Below, in pieces: positions 41,933 through 50,193 of a stretch of 64,000 bases of DNA. Below the pieces are notes generated by a model. The model was not told where the DNA came from. It ran no database searches and saw nothing but the letters and a program-made list of their open reading frames with translations. The position numbers and the translations under genes were made by a program. This DNA is from SZUA-365 sp049663345. Lineage in GTDB: Bacteria > Bacteroidota > Ignavibacteria > SZUA-365. Location of the stretch: NCBI GenBank assembly GCA_049663345.1, contig JBATDG010000014.1, forward strand, positions 159,707 to 223,706. The letters run 5' to 3'. Every line of letters begins with the position of its first letter. The stretch's first letter is position 1.

Positions 41933-43048
41933 ATGCAGCAAAAGAAAGACAGTCTGTACATGCTGAAGTGCCTGCAGTTGGCAGAGCGCGGACGCGGCAC
42001 CGTAGAGCCCAACCCCATGGTTGGCTCTGTTGTTGTTGCCGGGGGACGCATCGTGGGCAAGGGTTGGCATCGTGCGTTCGGCGGACCGCATGCCGAGGTC
42101 GATGCGTTGGCCGATGCGGGTGCTGCAGCCAAAGGCGCAACGCTGTACGTCTCACTTGAGCCCTGCAATCATTATGGAAAAACCCCGCCCTGCACTCAGG
42201 CCATCATCGATGCCGGGATACGGAAAGTTATTATCGGCATGCCGGATCCGAATCCCGACGTCGCCGGACGCGGTGCGCAGCGTCTCAGGGATACAGGAAT
42301 TACCGTCATCGAAGATGTGGAGCGCGAACGCTGCGAGGCGCTGAATGAAGTCTTCATCGTCAACGCTGTCGAGAAGCGTCCGTTTATTATTCTGAAGATC
42401 GCGCAGACTCTCGACGGCTACATCGCCGCGATGAAAGGAACGTCGCACTGGATTACTTCCGAAGAATCGAGAGAAGAAGTACATCGCCTGCGCTCACTTT
42501 ACGATGCCGTACTGGTCGGCGCAGAAACCGTGCGAAAAGACAATCCCTCGCTCACCGTGCGCCACGTTGAAGGCCGTCAACCGCAGCGAATCATTCTCAC
42601 GCGTTCATGGAATCTTCCTCCCGCAGCGTCAGTGTTTCGCGATGGCGGGGAAGACCGTACCATCGTCATCACTTCCAGGAAAAGCGCCAAGACGCATGCG
42701 GAATTTATCGGCAAGCTTCAGAAGCGCGGCGTACGCGTCATCGACGTCACTACGGACACGCTTGAATATGCTTCGTTGAAATCGGCTCTGCAGGTCCTTT
42801 TTGATGGCCACGGCATCCGGTCTATCCTCGTCGAGGGCGGTGCCGAAGTCTTTTCCGCATTTATCCGCGCCCGCATCGCTGACCGCATTGACATATTCAC
42901 TGCTCCGAAAATCATCGGTCAGGGGAAAGGCGCTTTTTCAGCGCTTCGTCCTCTGCATTTGAGCGACGCCTATCAGTATCGCATTGAAGACGTCCTGCGC
43001 ATGGGTAGCGACATCTACACCATTCTCAGACCTGCGAAGGAGGACTGA
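41933..43048 (+). CDS. ribD: Bifunctional diaminohydroxyphosphoribosylaminopyrimidine deaminase / 5-amino-6-(5-phosphoribosylamino)uracil reductase
   Basis: RibD performs two consecutive steps of riboflavin synthesis. The 371-residue protein has the zinc deaminase domain (residues 1 to about 145) with GPHAEVDALADAG and EPCNHYGKTPPCTQAI, and the reductase domain (about 150-371) with LKIAQTLDGYIAAMKGTSHW, VLVGAETVRKDNPSLTVR and ILVEGGAEVFSAFI. Both active sites appear intact. No FMN riboswitch is seen upstream. ribE follows after 1 base. Confidence 0.96.
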   Translation: MQQKKDSLYMLKCLQLAERGRGTVEPNPMVGSVVVAGGRIVGKGWHRAFGGPHAEVDALADAGAAAKGATLYVSLEPCNHYGKTPPCTQAIIDAGIRKVIIGMPDPNPDVAGRGAQRLRDTGITVIEDVERERCEALNEVFIVNAVEKRPFIILKIAQTLDGYIAAMKGTSHWITSEESREEVHRLRSLYDAVLVGAETVRKDNPSLTVRHVEGRQPQRIILTRSWNLPPAASVFRDGGEDRTIVITSRKSAKTHAEFIGKLQKRGVRVIDVTTDTLEYASLKSALQVLFDGHGIRSILVEGGAEVFSAFIRARIADRIDIFTAPKIIGQGKGAFSALRPLHLSDAYQYRIEDVLRMGSDIYTILRPAKED

Positions 43049-43049
43049 C

Positions 43050-43685
43050 ATGTTCACCGGCATCATCGAAGAACTCGGGATACTGCGCACAACGCAGCGG
43101 ATGGGAAATGGCCGGAGACTCGAGATCGCGGCCACGACCGCACTACAGGACATCGCGATCGGAGACAGCATAGCGGTCAATGGCGTCTGCCTCACCGTCA
43201 CGCACTTCACCAGCGACCATTTCACGGTCGAGGCCGTCGAAGAGACAATGAAGAAATCTACGCTGGGCGCAATGGTCCAGGGATCACAGCTCAACCTTGA
43301 GCGTGCGCTTCGCGCGAATGGGAAGCTGGGTGGACATTTCGTGCAGGGACATGTCGATTTTACCGCCGATGTTCTTAGAATCGACAGAAGGTTGGAAAGC
43401 TGGCTCGTGACATTTTCTTTCCCGGAATCCGCCGCGGCGAATATTGTTGCCATGGGAAGCATCGCTATCGATGGCATCAGTTTGACTGTGTCGGAAAGGA
43501 CCTCCTCGAGCTTCAGCGTGTCTGTCATATCCCATACATGGGATGCGACACTGTTCAAAACCTATGCGAAAGGCTCTCGCGTCAATATTGAGCTGGATAT
43601 GATAGGGAAGTACGTACTGAATTATCTCCGCGAAAGCGGCAAAGGCGGGATAAGTGAGGGATCTCTCAGAGAACTGGGGTACTGA
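43050..43685 (+). CDS. ribE: Riboflavin synthase alpha subunit
   Basis: RibE dismutates two 6,7-dimethyl-8-ribityllumazine molecules to riboflavin. The 211-residue protein shows the tandem lumazine-binding repeats: first MFTGIIEELG with AVNGVCLTVT, second GHFVQGHVD with SIAIDGISLTVS. AAGGAGG at 43037-43043 is an ideal ribosome-binding site for the ATG at 43050, inside the ribD tail. The C-terminus (SGKGGISEGSLRELGY) is part of a DNA direct repeat that continues downstream. ribBA and ribH are not in the window. Confidence 0.96.
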   Translation: MFTGIIEELGILRTTQRMGNGRRLEIAATTALQDIAIGDSIAVNGVCLTVTHFTSDHFTVEAVEETMKKSTLGAMVQGSQLNLERALRANGKLGGHFVQGHVDFTADVLRIDRRLESWLVTFSFPESAAANIVAMGSIAIDGISLTVSERTSSSFSVSVISHTWDATLFKTYAKGSRVNIELDMIGKYVLNYLRESGKGGISEGSLRELGY

Positions 43686-43860
43686 TTCACTGCTGCCCTG
43701 ATCCGGTGAGAAACGGGATTGAGGCACTCAGGGTAGATTTCTTTGAGAACTGGGATACTGATTCGCTGCTGCCCTGATTCGGTGAGAAACGGGATTGAGG
43801 GATTTCTTTGAGAACTGGGTTACTGAATTGCCGCTCACCCGGCGCCGGCGAAAGATTTCT
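43669..43860 (+). repeat. Imperfect tandem repeats starting in the 3' end of ribE
   Basis: Units beginning GAGAACTGGG occur at 43669, 43745 and 43810 (spacing 76 and 65). The first two share GAGAACTGGGxTACTGATTC, then GCTGCCCTGATyCGGTGAGA and AACGGGATTGAGG. The third shares only the first 20 or so bases before diverging into a GC-rich stretch. The first copy includes the last codons and stop of ribE, so the riboflavin-synthase tail seems to have been duplicated downstream. The spacing is too irregular and the copy number too low for CRISPR. Confidence 0.8.
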
Positions 43861-43891
43861 TCGAAAGCTGTGGTTGGTAATCTCCAGAAAA

Positions 43892-45022
43892 TCAGGATTT
43901 CCAATGAGCGATAGTGCGGCGGATAAGTGTGAGCGTTTCGTCCGTAGCGACCTCCCAGTCAAATTTTGCCGCCCAGGCGAGCGCGCTATCCCTGAACCTG
44001 TTGCGGGTCTCGACGCTGTCGAGAAATACCCGCATCTTCGAGACCAGATCATCGATATTGCCGAATTCATATAGCAATCCCGTTTCACCATCGACGACAG
44101 AGTCGCGCAAACCGGGTACATTCGCAGCCACGACCGGGGCACCGCAGGCATTTGCCTCGACGACGGTGAGTCCCCAGCCCTCCTTTGAAGACGTATTCAC
44201 CACGAAATTCATTTTCTGCAGCATCGGTGCCTTCTCCGATTCGTCGATGAAGCCGCGGAAGTTGACGCGGTCATTTAGTCCAAGCCCGGCAGCGATTTCC
44301 TCAAGTCTGGCCTTGTCGTCGCCGTCCCCGATTATGTCAAGCTGCAGACCTGGGTACTCATCCCTGATGCGATGAAACGCCTGCAGAAGATGATCCACGG
44401 ATTTGTATTTCTTCAGCCGGCCGAAGTACCCGATTCGCTGAACATCATAAGTGTTGCTGGAATCTGAAAAGTATATCTGATTGTTGACGCAGTAGTTAAC
44501 TACCGTCACCTGATCCTGCGGAAAGCCCCATTCCAGATATTCCTTGTGCGTACTGGGCGAACCAATAATGAAATGCACGCGGCGATAAATGGGCTTGATC
44601 AGGCGTTCCGACAGATAGACGTAGGCCGCAAAGGGGAAAATCGTCTCGAGGAAAATGCTTTTCCCGAAAAGGTGATGCGTCACTCCCTGTACTGGTTCTT
44701 TGGCAAACAGGGGAGTGTAGAAGGGGATCTTATTGACGTCATCAACGATGACATCGAAATGTTCTTTCCGAAAACGTCTGAAATACGCGAGCGGAACTTG
44801 GAAATTAAAAAGGGAACGGCCGCCTTTGCGAATTATGCGAATACCGTTGCGCATCTCTTCATGCGCTGCGCCGTCAAAATGATGACAGAACAGCGTAACT
44901 TCATGTCCTCGGGCGGCAATGCGCTCAAACACCTCGTGGAGGTGAACCTCAGCGCCGCCGGCAAGCGGATTTGTGATATCCTGCCAGTTCAAAACAAGAA
45001 TTTTCAATGGTCTGTCTGACAT
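43892..45022 (-). CDS. Glycosyltransferase family 4 protein
   Basis: The 376-residue enzyme has the two Rossmann halves of GT-B glycosyltransferases. The N-terminal half opens with LNWQDITNPLAGGAEVHLHE, the acceptor-side glycine-rich loop. The C-terminal half has IGYFGRLKKYKSVDHLLQAF and the donor-binding EX7E stretch EGWGLTVVEANACGAPVVAA. Such enzymes add a hexose from a nucleotide sugar to a growing lipid-linked glycan on the cytoplasmic face. Sugar and acceptor are unknown. It follows the methyltransferase gene by 55 bases and converges with ribE. Confidence 0.92.
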   Translation of the reverse strand: MSDRPLKILVLNWQDITNPLAGGAEVHLHEVFERIAARGHEVTLFCHHFDGAAHEEMRNGIRIIRKGGRSLFNFQVPLAYFRRFRKEHFDVIVDDVNKIPFYTPLFAKEPVQGVTHHLFGKSIFLETIFPFAAYVYLSERLIKPIYRRVHFIIGSPSTHKEYLEWGFPQDQVTVVNYCVNNQIYFSDSSNTYDVQRIGYFGRLKKYKSVDHLLQAFHRIRDEYPGLQLDIIGDGDDKARLEEIAAGLGLNDRVNFRGFIDESEKAPMLQKMNFVVNTSSKEGWGLTVVEANACGAPVVAANVPGLRDSVVDGETGLLYEFGNIDDLVSKMRVFLDSVETRNRFRDSALAWAAKFDWEVATDETLTLIRRTIAHWKS

Positions 45023-45077
45023 GAAGTAAAAGTCCTAAACAATTGCAATACAAGCGAATAAGCGGGTGCTAATCAGG

Positions 45078-45845
45078 TTATTTTTTTGCAATAACACCAA
45101 TGGACAGCGCTGTATTGATTTTAAGAGCGTTCCCATCGAGCCTGGTTCGAATTTTCGCTCTGAGACGCGAAACAGGGAGAATCAGTTTCGGATACAGCGG
45201 AAGCTTCAGGCCCACTTTATACAAAGCTTCGCGCATTGTGCGGTAGATAAGGCTTGGATACATCCATTCGCCGTAAGCGTCCACCGGCTGCAGACCTAGC
45301 TCCTTGAGCAGATTCCGCAGTTCCCGCACTGAAAATTCGCGTTCCCAGCCGGCGAACCATGCATTGAGAGCAATAAGAGTGTGTTTTATCACGGTATAGA
45401 TATGCCAGCGCTGCGGAACATCAACCACGAGGAGTCCGCCGGTCTTGAGTACACGCACATTTTCCTCGAGAAGGCGTCTGGCGTCGCTCTCACGGAAGTG
45501 TTCAAGCAGACCCTGGTGGAAGACAGCATCGAAGCTACCGTCCGGAAACGGCAGCGCAAAGGCGTCTCCGCCGACGGCGCTGATATGATCCGTGCTCGGC
45601 AGCAGCTTATGGATGATCTTGAGAGAATTCATGGAATAATCGAGAAGGAAAAGTTCTGCGCCGTCCTGCGCCATATAAAAAGAGTCGCGTCCCGTGCCAG
45701 CGCCGACTTCAAGAATGCGTTTGCCGCTGAGATCCATATTGCGGGAAAGATTGCGGCGAATACGGTCAGTATTCGCATAAACTTCTTTGGTATCGGCTTT
45801 CTGGTCCCAGAAGGTATCCCAGTTTTGCTTGGTAGATTCTTTCAT
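45078..45845 (-). CDS. SAM-dependent class I methyltransferase
   Basis: The 255-residue protein has the AdoMet-binding motif I KRILEVGAGTGRDSFYMAQ (about residues 40-60), motif II acidic residue in LFLLDYS, and post-motif DAFALPFPDGSFDAVFHQGL. This is the UbiE/Methyltransf_11 type. The substrate is not evident. Placement between surface-glycan genes suggests methylation of a sugar or lipid intermediate, but that is inference. A 323-base gap separates it from the rest of the glycan block. Confidence 0.88.
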   Translation of the reverse strand: MKESTKQNWDTFWDQKADTKEVYANTDRIRRNLSRNMDLSGKRILEVGAGTGRDSFYMAQDGAELFLLDYSMNSLKIIHKLLPSTDHISAVGGDAFALPFPDGSFDAVFHQGLLEHFRESDARRLLEENVRVLKTGGLLVVDVPQRWHIYTVIKHTLIALNAWFAGWEREFSVRELRNLLKELGLQPVDAYGEWMYPSLIYRTMREALYKVGLKLPLYPKLILPVSRLRAKIRTRLDGNALKINTALSIGVIAKK

Positions 45846-45968
45846 AATCGTTGTATTATCCTCAGGCCCTTACTTCCTATAATAAACATTATGTAAAGCT
45901 ATACTATCCGTTCTTACGCCCCTCTGACGGGAGCGTTGGAAAAGCTTCAATTGCTTCACATATGCCGG

Positions 45969-46004
45969 TGAAATGAATTCATCCCTTAAATTACGCTCTT
46001 TTGC
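45969..46004 (+). repeat. Intergenic element shared with 61852-61886
   Basis: TGAAATGAATTCATC is followed by CCTTAAATTACGCTCTTTTG. It aligns with the sequence at 61852 with a one-base and a two-base gap and few mismatches. Both copies are centred on a near-palindrome (ATGAATTCAT here) and lie upstream of minus-strand genes. Confidence 0.5.
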
Positions 46005-46070
46005 TGTCATTCAAAAGGCAGAAACGCGCCGCACACAATGGTGAATTAAACTCTGCGCTTCTTTCCCGCA

Positions 46071-46148
46071 TGCTGCAGCTGACGAAGGCCTGAAAGCTCC
46101 GATGTTCTCTTGTGTGCTGCAGCGGACGAAGGTTTGAATGCTGCGATG
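46071..46148 (+). repeat. Pair of 34-base direct repeats
   Basis: TGCTGCAGCTGACGAAGGCC... (46071-46104) and TGCTGCAGCGGACGAAGGTT... (46115-46148) agree at 29 of 34 positions, with a period of 44. They sit just downstream of the stop of the secreted repeat protein gene at 46169. No secondary structure typical of a terminator was found. Confidence 0.6.
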
Positions 46149-46168
46149 AAACCGAAAATGCTTTGATC

Positions 46169-46954
46169 TCACCAGTGCTTGGTGCGCACAGGTATGATGT
46201 CGAGCGGCAATGCCACCTGATACCGCTCGGCCTCGCTCGACTGCCAATACTCTCCGGTTATGGATCCCTCTCCGACTACCTCGCAGTAGGCCAGACCGGT
46301 TTTAATCAGTCCTTCGTTTTCAGTATACGGGTTGAGTTCCAGCATTCCATTAGGTGGAATGCTGTGCTTATCGCGCGTGAGCTGCTTACCGCGGTCAAGA
46401 TAAAACGTGACCGCAACGGTAACGGCGCTGTCGTAAGCGGGATTGACCAGAACGAGATGCGCGCCTATGTCCGGTGAGGAGACAAAATGCTGGCAAAGCA
46501 GCGCCTTGGAACCGTGCGCATCGGATGCCGGAATAGCGGTATTAAAGACCGAGCGCTCCGGTTCTTTGTAGAACTGCCAGTACTGCGCTGAAACATTGCC
46601 GCCATCGGAAAAGATGCGGATCGTGCCCTTGAATTTCCTGTCCCCGAGATCATCTGCAGGATTGTAATTGACTTTGCCGAAGATTGGGAGAAAAAATGAC
46701 TGCGCAGCGACGAGTGAACCGTCCATCTCATACAAAAGCACATTTACCACAGATCCTGTACCTTCATGATCAGTGATGACTAGATGGGTTTCGAAGAGAG
46801 CGGGATCGGCTTCGAAATAATTGACCACAAGCTGGTCCCCAACACGAAGCTGCGGCGTCCTCTCCCCTTCAAACGCAAATTGCGCGCGTGCCACGAAGGA
46901 CACGCACGCAATTGCGATAATCAGAATTCCAGTAACGCGCATGATCTGCGCCAT
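46169..46954 (-). CDS. Secreted two-domain protein, paralogue of next gene (unknown family)
   Basis: The 261-residue protein has a signal peptide (about residues 1-24, ending VARAQ) and two copies of a roughly 100-residue domain at 42-142 and 152-250. Shared landmarks are QLVVNYFEAD versus ALLCQHFVSS at the start, GKVNYNP versus LELNP in the middle, GTIRIFSDGGNVSAQYW versus GLAYCEVVGEGSITGEYW, and a closing IP/LP. The pattern suggests a beta-sandwich. I do not recognise a named family. It follows its paralogue by 8 bases. Periplasmic or surface location is likely; function unknown. Confidence 0.78.
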   Translation of the reverse strand: MAQIMRVTGILIIAIACVSFVARAQFAFEGERTPQLRVGDQLVVNYFEADPALFETHLVITDHEGTGSVVNVLLYEMDGSLVAAQSFFLPIFGKVNYNPADDLGDRKFKGTIRIFSDGGNVSAQYWQFYKEPERSVFNTAIPASDAHGSKALLCQHFVSSPDIGAHLVLVNPAYDSAVTVAVTFYLDRGKQLTRDKHSIPPNGMLELNPYTENEGLIKTGLAYCEVVGEGSITGEYWQSSEAERYQVALPLDIIPVRTKHW

Positions 46955-46962
46955 GGCACTTC

Positions 46963-47736
46963 CTAACGAATTTTGGTAACGCCTTCGAGAGGCAGCGCAA
47001 CCTGGTATTTCTCACGTTCGGCTGTCTGCCAGTACTCACCGGTGATCTTGCCGGCTCCGACCACAACGATATAGGCTGTGCCAGTCATCTGTACGCCCTT
47101 TATCGACTTGAACGGGTTGATGCTCGTCACGCCATTTGCAGGAATGACGCGCTTTTCGACGCCGACGAGTCCGCCGTTATCTGAGTAAAATTTCACATCA
47201 ACTGTCACGGGACGCGCGACTTCAGTGTTGCTGACGATGATCTGCGAGTTCACGGCCTTGTCGCTCACGAAATGCTGGCATACGAGCTTGTCATAGCCTT
47301 TTCCGTCTGCGGCAGGAACAGCGATGTTAAGATACGCGCGTTCGGTGTCGCGATACTTCTCCCAATACTGACCGGCAATGTTGCCGCCGTCGCTCTCGAT
47401 ACGCACGGTACCACTGAACTTCGGGTTCTGGTTGTATCCGTGCTGATAAGCGTTCAGATACGTGAGAGGGTTGTAATTGATCTTCCCGAATGCGTTCAGG
47501 GTCTCGTACCGCTCGTACACCAGACGACCCTCTTCATTGTAGATCGAGATCTTGAGATTTGGACCGACGCCGTCCACGTCGCTGATAACCACGTGCGTTT
47601 CGATGTTGTCAGGATCGGATACGAACCTGTTGATAACGAGGCTCTGTCCAACCTGGGCGTCCACCTGCACAGTACAGATCAACATTGCCGCGACGGCCAC
47701 CAGGATACTCACAAACGCTTTCGACGATTTCCGCAT
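46963..47736 (-). CDS. Secreted two-domain protein, first of a paralogous pair (unknown family)
   Basis: The 257-residue protein has a signal peptide (about 1-27, VQVDAQ) and two tandem domains: residues 33-141 (LVINRFVSD ... GTVRIESDGGNIAGQYW ... AVP) and 151-250 (LVCQHFVSD ... GTAYIVVVGAGKITGEYW ... ALPL). FVSD and G(Q/E)YW mark the same places in both halves. It is clearly homologous to the next gene over its whole length, so the pair holds four copies of one domain. GGAGG lies ahead of its ATG, and a 47-base gap separates it from the deacetylase gene. Possible role as a surface or glycan-binding protein is inference. Confidence 0.8.
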   Translation of the reverse strand: MRKSSKAFVSILVAVAAMLICTVQVDAQVGQSLVINRFVSDPDNIETHVVISDVDGVGPNLKISIYNEEGRLVYERYETLNAFGKINYNPLTYLNAYQHGYNQNPKFSGTVRIESDGGNIAGQYWEKYRDTERAYLNIAVPAADGKGYDKLVCQHFVSDKAVNSQIIVSNTEVARPVTVDVKFYSDNGGLVGVEKRVIPANGVTSINPFKSIKGVQMTGTAYIVVVGAGKITGEYWQTAEREKYQVALPLEGVTKIR

Positions 47737-47783
47737 TGAAATTCCTCCATGGAACGTATTCGAGAATCTAACAATCTACTAAT

Positions 47784-48584
47784 CTACAAGGACAAATAAG
47801 AATTTCCGAGTTCAAGATACACATCAGCGGGCAATTCAAGAAATGCTTCTGCAAATCGTGCGCGCCTTCCACCGAGAGTCATTGCGCGATAAGCGTTCAA
47901 CCCTTCGATGTGATGCAGGTAATCTATGGCATCCTGCTGACTATCGTAACAGCGCATTGCATCGCGCTTGCTTTCAATCTGGGCTGAAATATCAGTAACG
48001 GCAGTGGCTGGGAGAGGACTCCAAACTTCAAACCCGCGGATGATGGGACGAAAGAAAGTGTGTTCACGCAAAGTCCGAAGCAGCCAGTCATTGAGTATTC
48101 GATGGTCATGATGATTATCGAATAACGAAGGAAGATACAAAACATCGGGTTCATTCTCAATCAGCGCAGAAAAAGCACGTTCCCTGTATACAGAGTTGGT
48201 GAAGTCGGTGTTCCCGAGCCGCAGCGGGGTCCACTGCTCAACGCCCAGAATATTCATGGCGGAAGCGAATTCCGCTTCCCTCTTTTCTCGCTTTTGTTCG
48301 CTGCTTAAATCACTACCATCAATCGATGCTGCGTTGTCTGAAAAGAGGGTCACTCGCACTTCATCTCCATGCGCGAGATGCCTTAGCATTGTCCCGCCAG
48401 CGCCGAAGGTTTCATCATCGGCATGAGGCGTGAGCAATGCGACACGGATCGGCGGACCCTCAAAAGTGATTTCTCGAGGGTATACCGTGACATTAGGATT
48501 CGCAGCGAGCGCAGCAATTTGAGACGCCCTCAGCCGAAGCTTCCTCACTGATAGAAATTCAAGCAGCTGGCGGATTCCGATCAT
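47784..48584 (-). CDS. PIG-L family (LmbE-like) deacetylase, cytoplasmic
   Basis: The 266-residue protein has the zinc and catalytic motif LLTPHADDETFGAGGTMLRH (about residues 50-69) and the downstream histidine motif FDNHHDHRILND. No signal peptide is present. The PIG-L family removes N-acetyl groups from GlcNAc-containing lipids or small thiols. Here context favours a sugar intermediate of a surface glycan. The gene overlaps the GNAT gene by 4 bases (ATGA), so deacetylation and acylation enzymes are translationally coupled, which fits swapping one N-acyl group for another. Confidence 0.88.
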   Translation of the reverse strand: MIGIRQLLEFLSVRKLRLRASQIAALAANPNVTVYPREITFEGPPIRVALLTPHADDETFGAGGTMLRHLAHGDEVRVTLFSDNAASIDGSDLSSEQKREKREAEFASAMNILGVEQWTPLRLGNTDFTNSVYRERAFSALIENEPDVLYLPSLFDNHHDHRILNDWLLRTLREHTFFRPIIRGFEVWSPLPATAVTDISAQIESKRDAMRCYDSQQDAIDYLHHIEGLNAYRAMTLGGRRARFAEAFLELPADVYLELGNSYLSL

Positions 48585-49117
48585 GCGTTCACTCCCTTTA
48601 CGGTTCCTTGCCGCAATGTCATCCCGAATATTTTCTTTGCCGTGATGCTGCCGCGATACTCGAAGAGTGCTTTTTCAATTCCGCGGAGTGACGAACTATT
48701 TTCTTCTTCTGCATAGATCCAGAGATGACGGATGCCATCCTCGGCGAGTAATCCGCAAAGCCTTCGAAGTGCGGCGGGATAGATACCCCTTCCCCGCCAT
48801 GCGTCCATAGTGACGACGTCGTAAACCACCGCCTCGGCATCCTGGAGATTCCATCGCCATGCGAGTTCGTCGATGCGCAAACTTTTCCGCTCCACCCACG
48901 CGATGAAAACAATTTCGCCGCCGCTGCTGCCGATCAGCGCCTGTTCGCCATCAGCGAAGCGCTGACGATACACTGCGTTGTGCTGCGGCATGGGCTGCGA
49001 CTCCCACGGAAAATCCTCCGCTTCAGTGAGACGATATTCGATCTCTCCCGACAACACAATCACCGGTGCGCAGAGCTGCCGATAAAATCGCAATCGATTT
49101 TTTGCGAGCATTGTCAC
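48581..49117 (-). CDS. GNAT family N-acetyltransferase
   Basis: The 178-residue protein has the GNAT fold, with the acetyl-CoA pyrophosphate loop RGRGIYPAALRRLCG (about 112-126) preceded by YDVVTMDAW. The N-terminal half is less conserved. The start shown is a GTG overlapping the previous stop (GTGA); an ATG at 49111 is an alternative. Neighbouring PIG-L and FemAB-like genes suggest acylation of a freed amino sugar, but substrate is inferred. Confidence 0.82.
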   Translation of the reverse strand: MTMLAKNRLRFYRQLCAPVIVLSGEIEYRLTEAEDFPWESQPMPQHNAVYRQRFADGEQALIGSSGGEIVFIAWVERKSLRIDELAWRWNLQDAEAVVYDVVTMDAWRGRGIYPAALRRLCGLLAEDGIRHLWIYAEEENSSSLRGIEKALFEYRGSITAKKIFGMTLRQGTVKGVNA

Positions 49118-50193
49118 GACTTGTCCACCGCCTTTCTGCCGCGCTGCACAGCGAGGGCAAGCGCATGGCGCATGTGACCGCTGGCCGCAGGAATGGTCCG
49201 GTGAACACTCATTCTCTCTTCCGGTGCAAACTCTCGTTTGTATGCCTCATCGCCGCGAAGGAAATCGAAATACCGATATCCGGACTTTTGCGCCCAACGG
49301 ATGCAGCAATCAATATTCATCGTTCCGGGACTCCACTTCTTCGCACTCTCGTCCATTCCGGAGAGTACATAATGGACAGTGTCGCCGTGGAGATAGCATG
49401 CCAGGATATGCACCGGGGAGCTGTCCTCCATTATTACGGATAATAGGAGTTCATTTTCCAACTGTGAGCAGAGCGAACGGAAGAAAGCAGTGCTGCTCGC
49501 GTCGGCGAACCATGACGCCGATCCGAACCGCCGGATATTCAGCGAAATCAGCTGCTCCACGAGCTGCATGTCAGGATCCTGATGAGACTTCCATTCCAGC
49601 TGCGCGTTCTGTTCCAGAAGCCGGCGGGTGCGCTGAATCTCGCGCTGCATGTGAGGAACGCAGCGCTGCAGAAATGCATCTTCATCCTTCAAATTCAATT
49701 GCAGACGCAGATATGGTTCTCCCGGCTGCTCGCTGCTTCCCTCAGGCATAAACGCCGCAGCTGTCGATTCCGGAAGCACGTCATGCAATGTGAGCCAGGC
49801 ATCAGGAAATTCCCCATGAAGGAAAAGCAGAACAGCCCGCCACAGATTCCGGGTATCGAGTTCAGTAGTTATCAGATCGGGATACTGAGAGAGACGATCG
49901 GCAATCCAGAGAAAATAGCGCCAGACTCTGAATGGTCCCGCATTCCGCTTCTGCAGAAACAGAGGCACAGCGGCGACGAGTCCTCCCTCCCGCTGGACAC
50001 GCAGCAGCACGAGTTCGCGTCTGCTGTCATCGCGAACAAAATGATCGAACCACGAGCGATTCCATTCCCAGGATTGGAAAAAAGTATTTCGCACAAGAAG
50101 GTTTTCTTCGTAGACGTTCTCCCACCACCGGCGGAGTTCCGCATCTTCGAAGTCCGTGCGAATAACGGAGTATCCTGTCTGGGATTCCGACAT
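49114..50193 (-). CDS. FemAB/CelD-like acyltransferase (GNAT-fold, Acetyltransf_6 type)
   Basis: The 359-residue protein resembles the CelD/BcsL acyltransferase group. There is an N-terminal half with NTFFQSWEWNRSWFDHFVRD (aromatic FFQSWEW signature) and a C-terminal GNAT-like domain ending with YRYFDFLRGDEAYKREFAPE. LRGDEAYK is the segment usually conserved in this family. Proteins of this type act in exopolysaccharide or cell-surface acylation. It overlaps its neighbours by 1 and 4 bases. Confidence 0.82.
   Translation of the reverse strand: MSESQTGYSVIRTDFEDAELRRWWENVYEENLLVRNTFFQSWEWNRSWFDHFVRDDSRRELVLLRVQREGGLVAAVPLFLQKRNAGPFRVWRYFLWIADRLSQYPDLITTELDTRNLWRAVLLFLHGEFPDAWLTLHDVLPESTAAAFMPEGSSEQPGEPYLRLQLNLKDEDAFLQRCVPHMQREIQRTRRLLEQNAQLEWKSHQDPDMQLVEQLISLNIRRFGSASWFADASSTAFFRSLCSQLENELLLSVIMEDSSPVHILACYLHGDTVHYVLSGMDESAKKWSPGTMNIDCCIRWAQKSGYRYFDFLRGDEAYKREFAPEERMSVHRTIPAASGHMRHALALAVQRGRKAVDKS

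Larger units (their letters stand above)
45846..46168. other. Intergenic region of 323 bases with repeats
   Basis: No convincing gene is present. It holds an element at 45969-46004 that is also found at 61852-61886, and a pair of 34-base direct repeats at 46071-46148. A minus-strand TAGCTTTA near 45892-45899 resembles a -7 element for the methyltransferase gene but lacks a TTG at the right distance. Confidence 0.6.

Noticed and set aside
41850..41935. FMN riboswitch ahead of ribD
   Set aside because: Only 2 bases separate ribD from the previous gene and no conserved RFN pattern is visible.
43669..43860. Possible CRISPR array
   Set aside because: Only three imperfect units with unequal spacing, the first inside ribE, no unique spacers and no cas gene.
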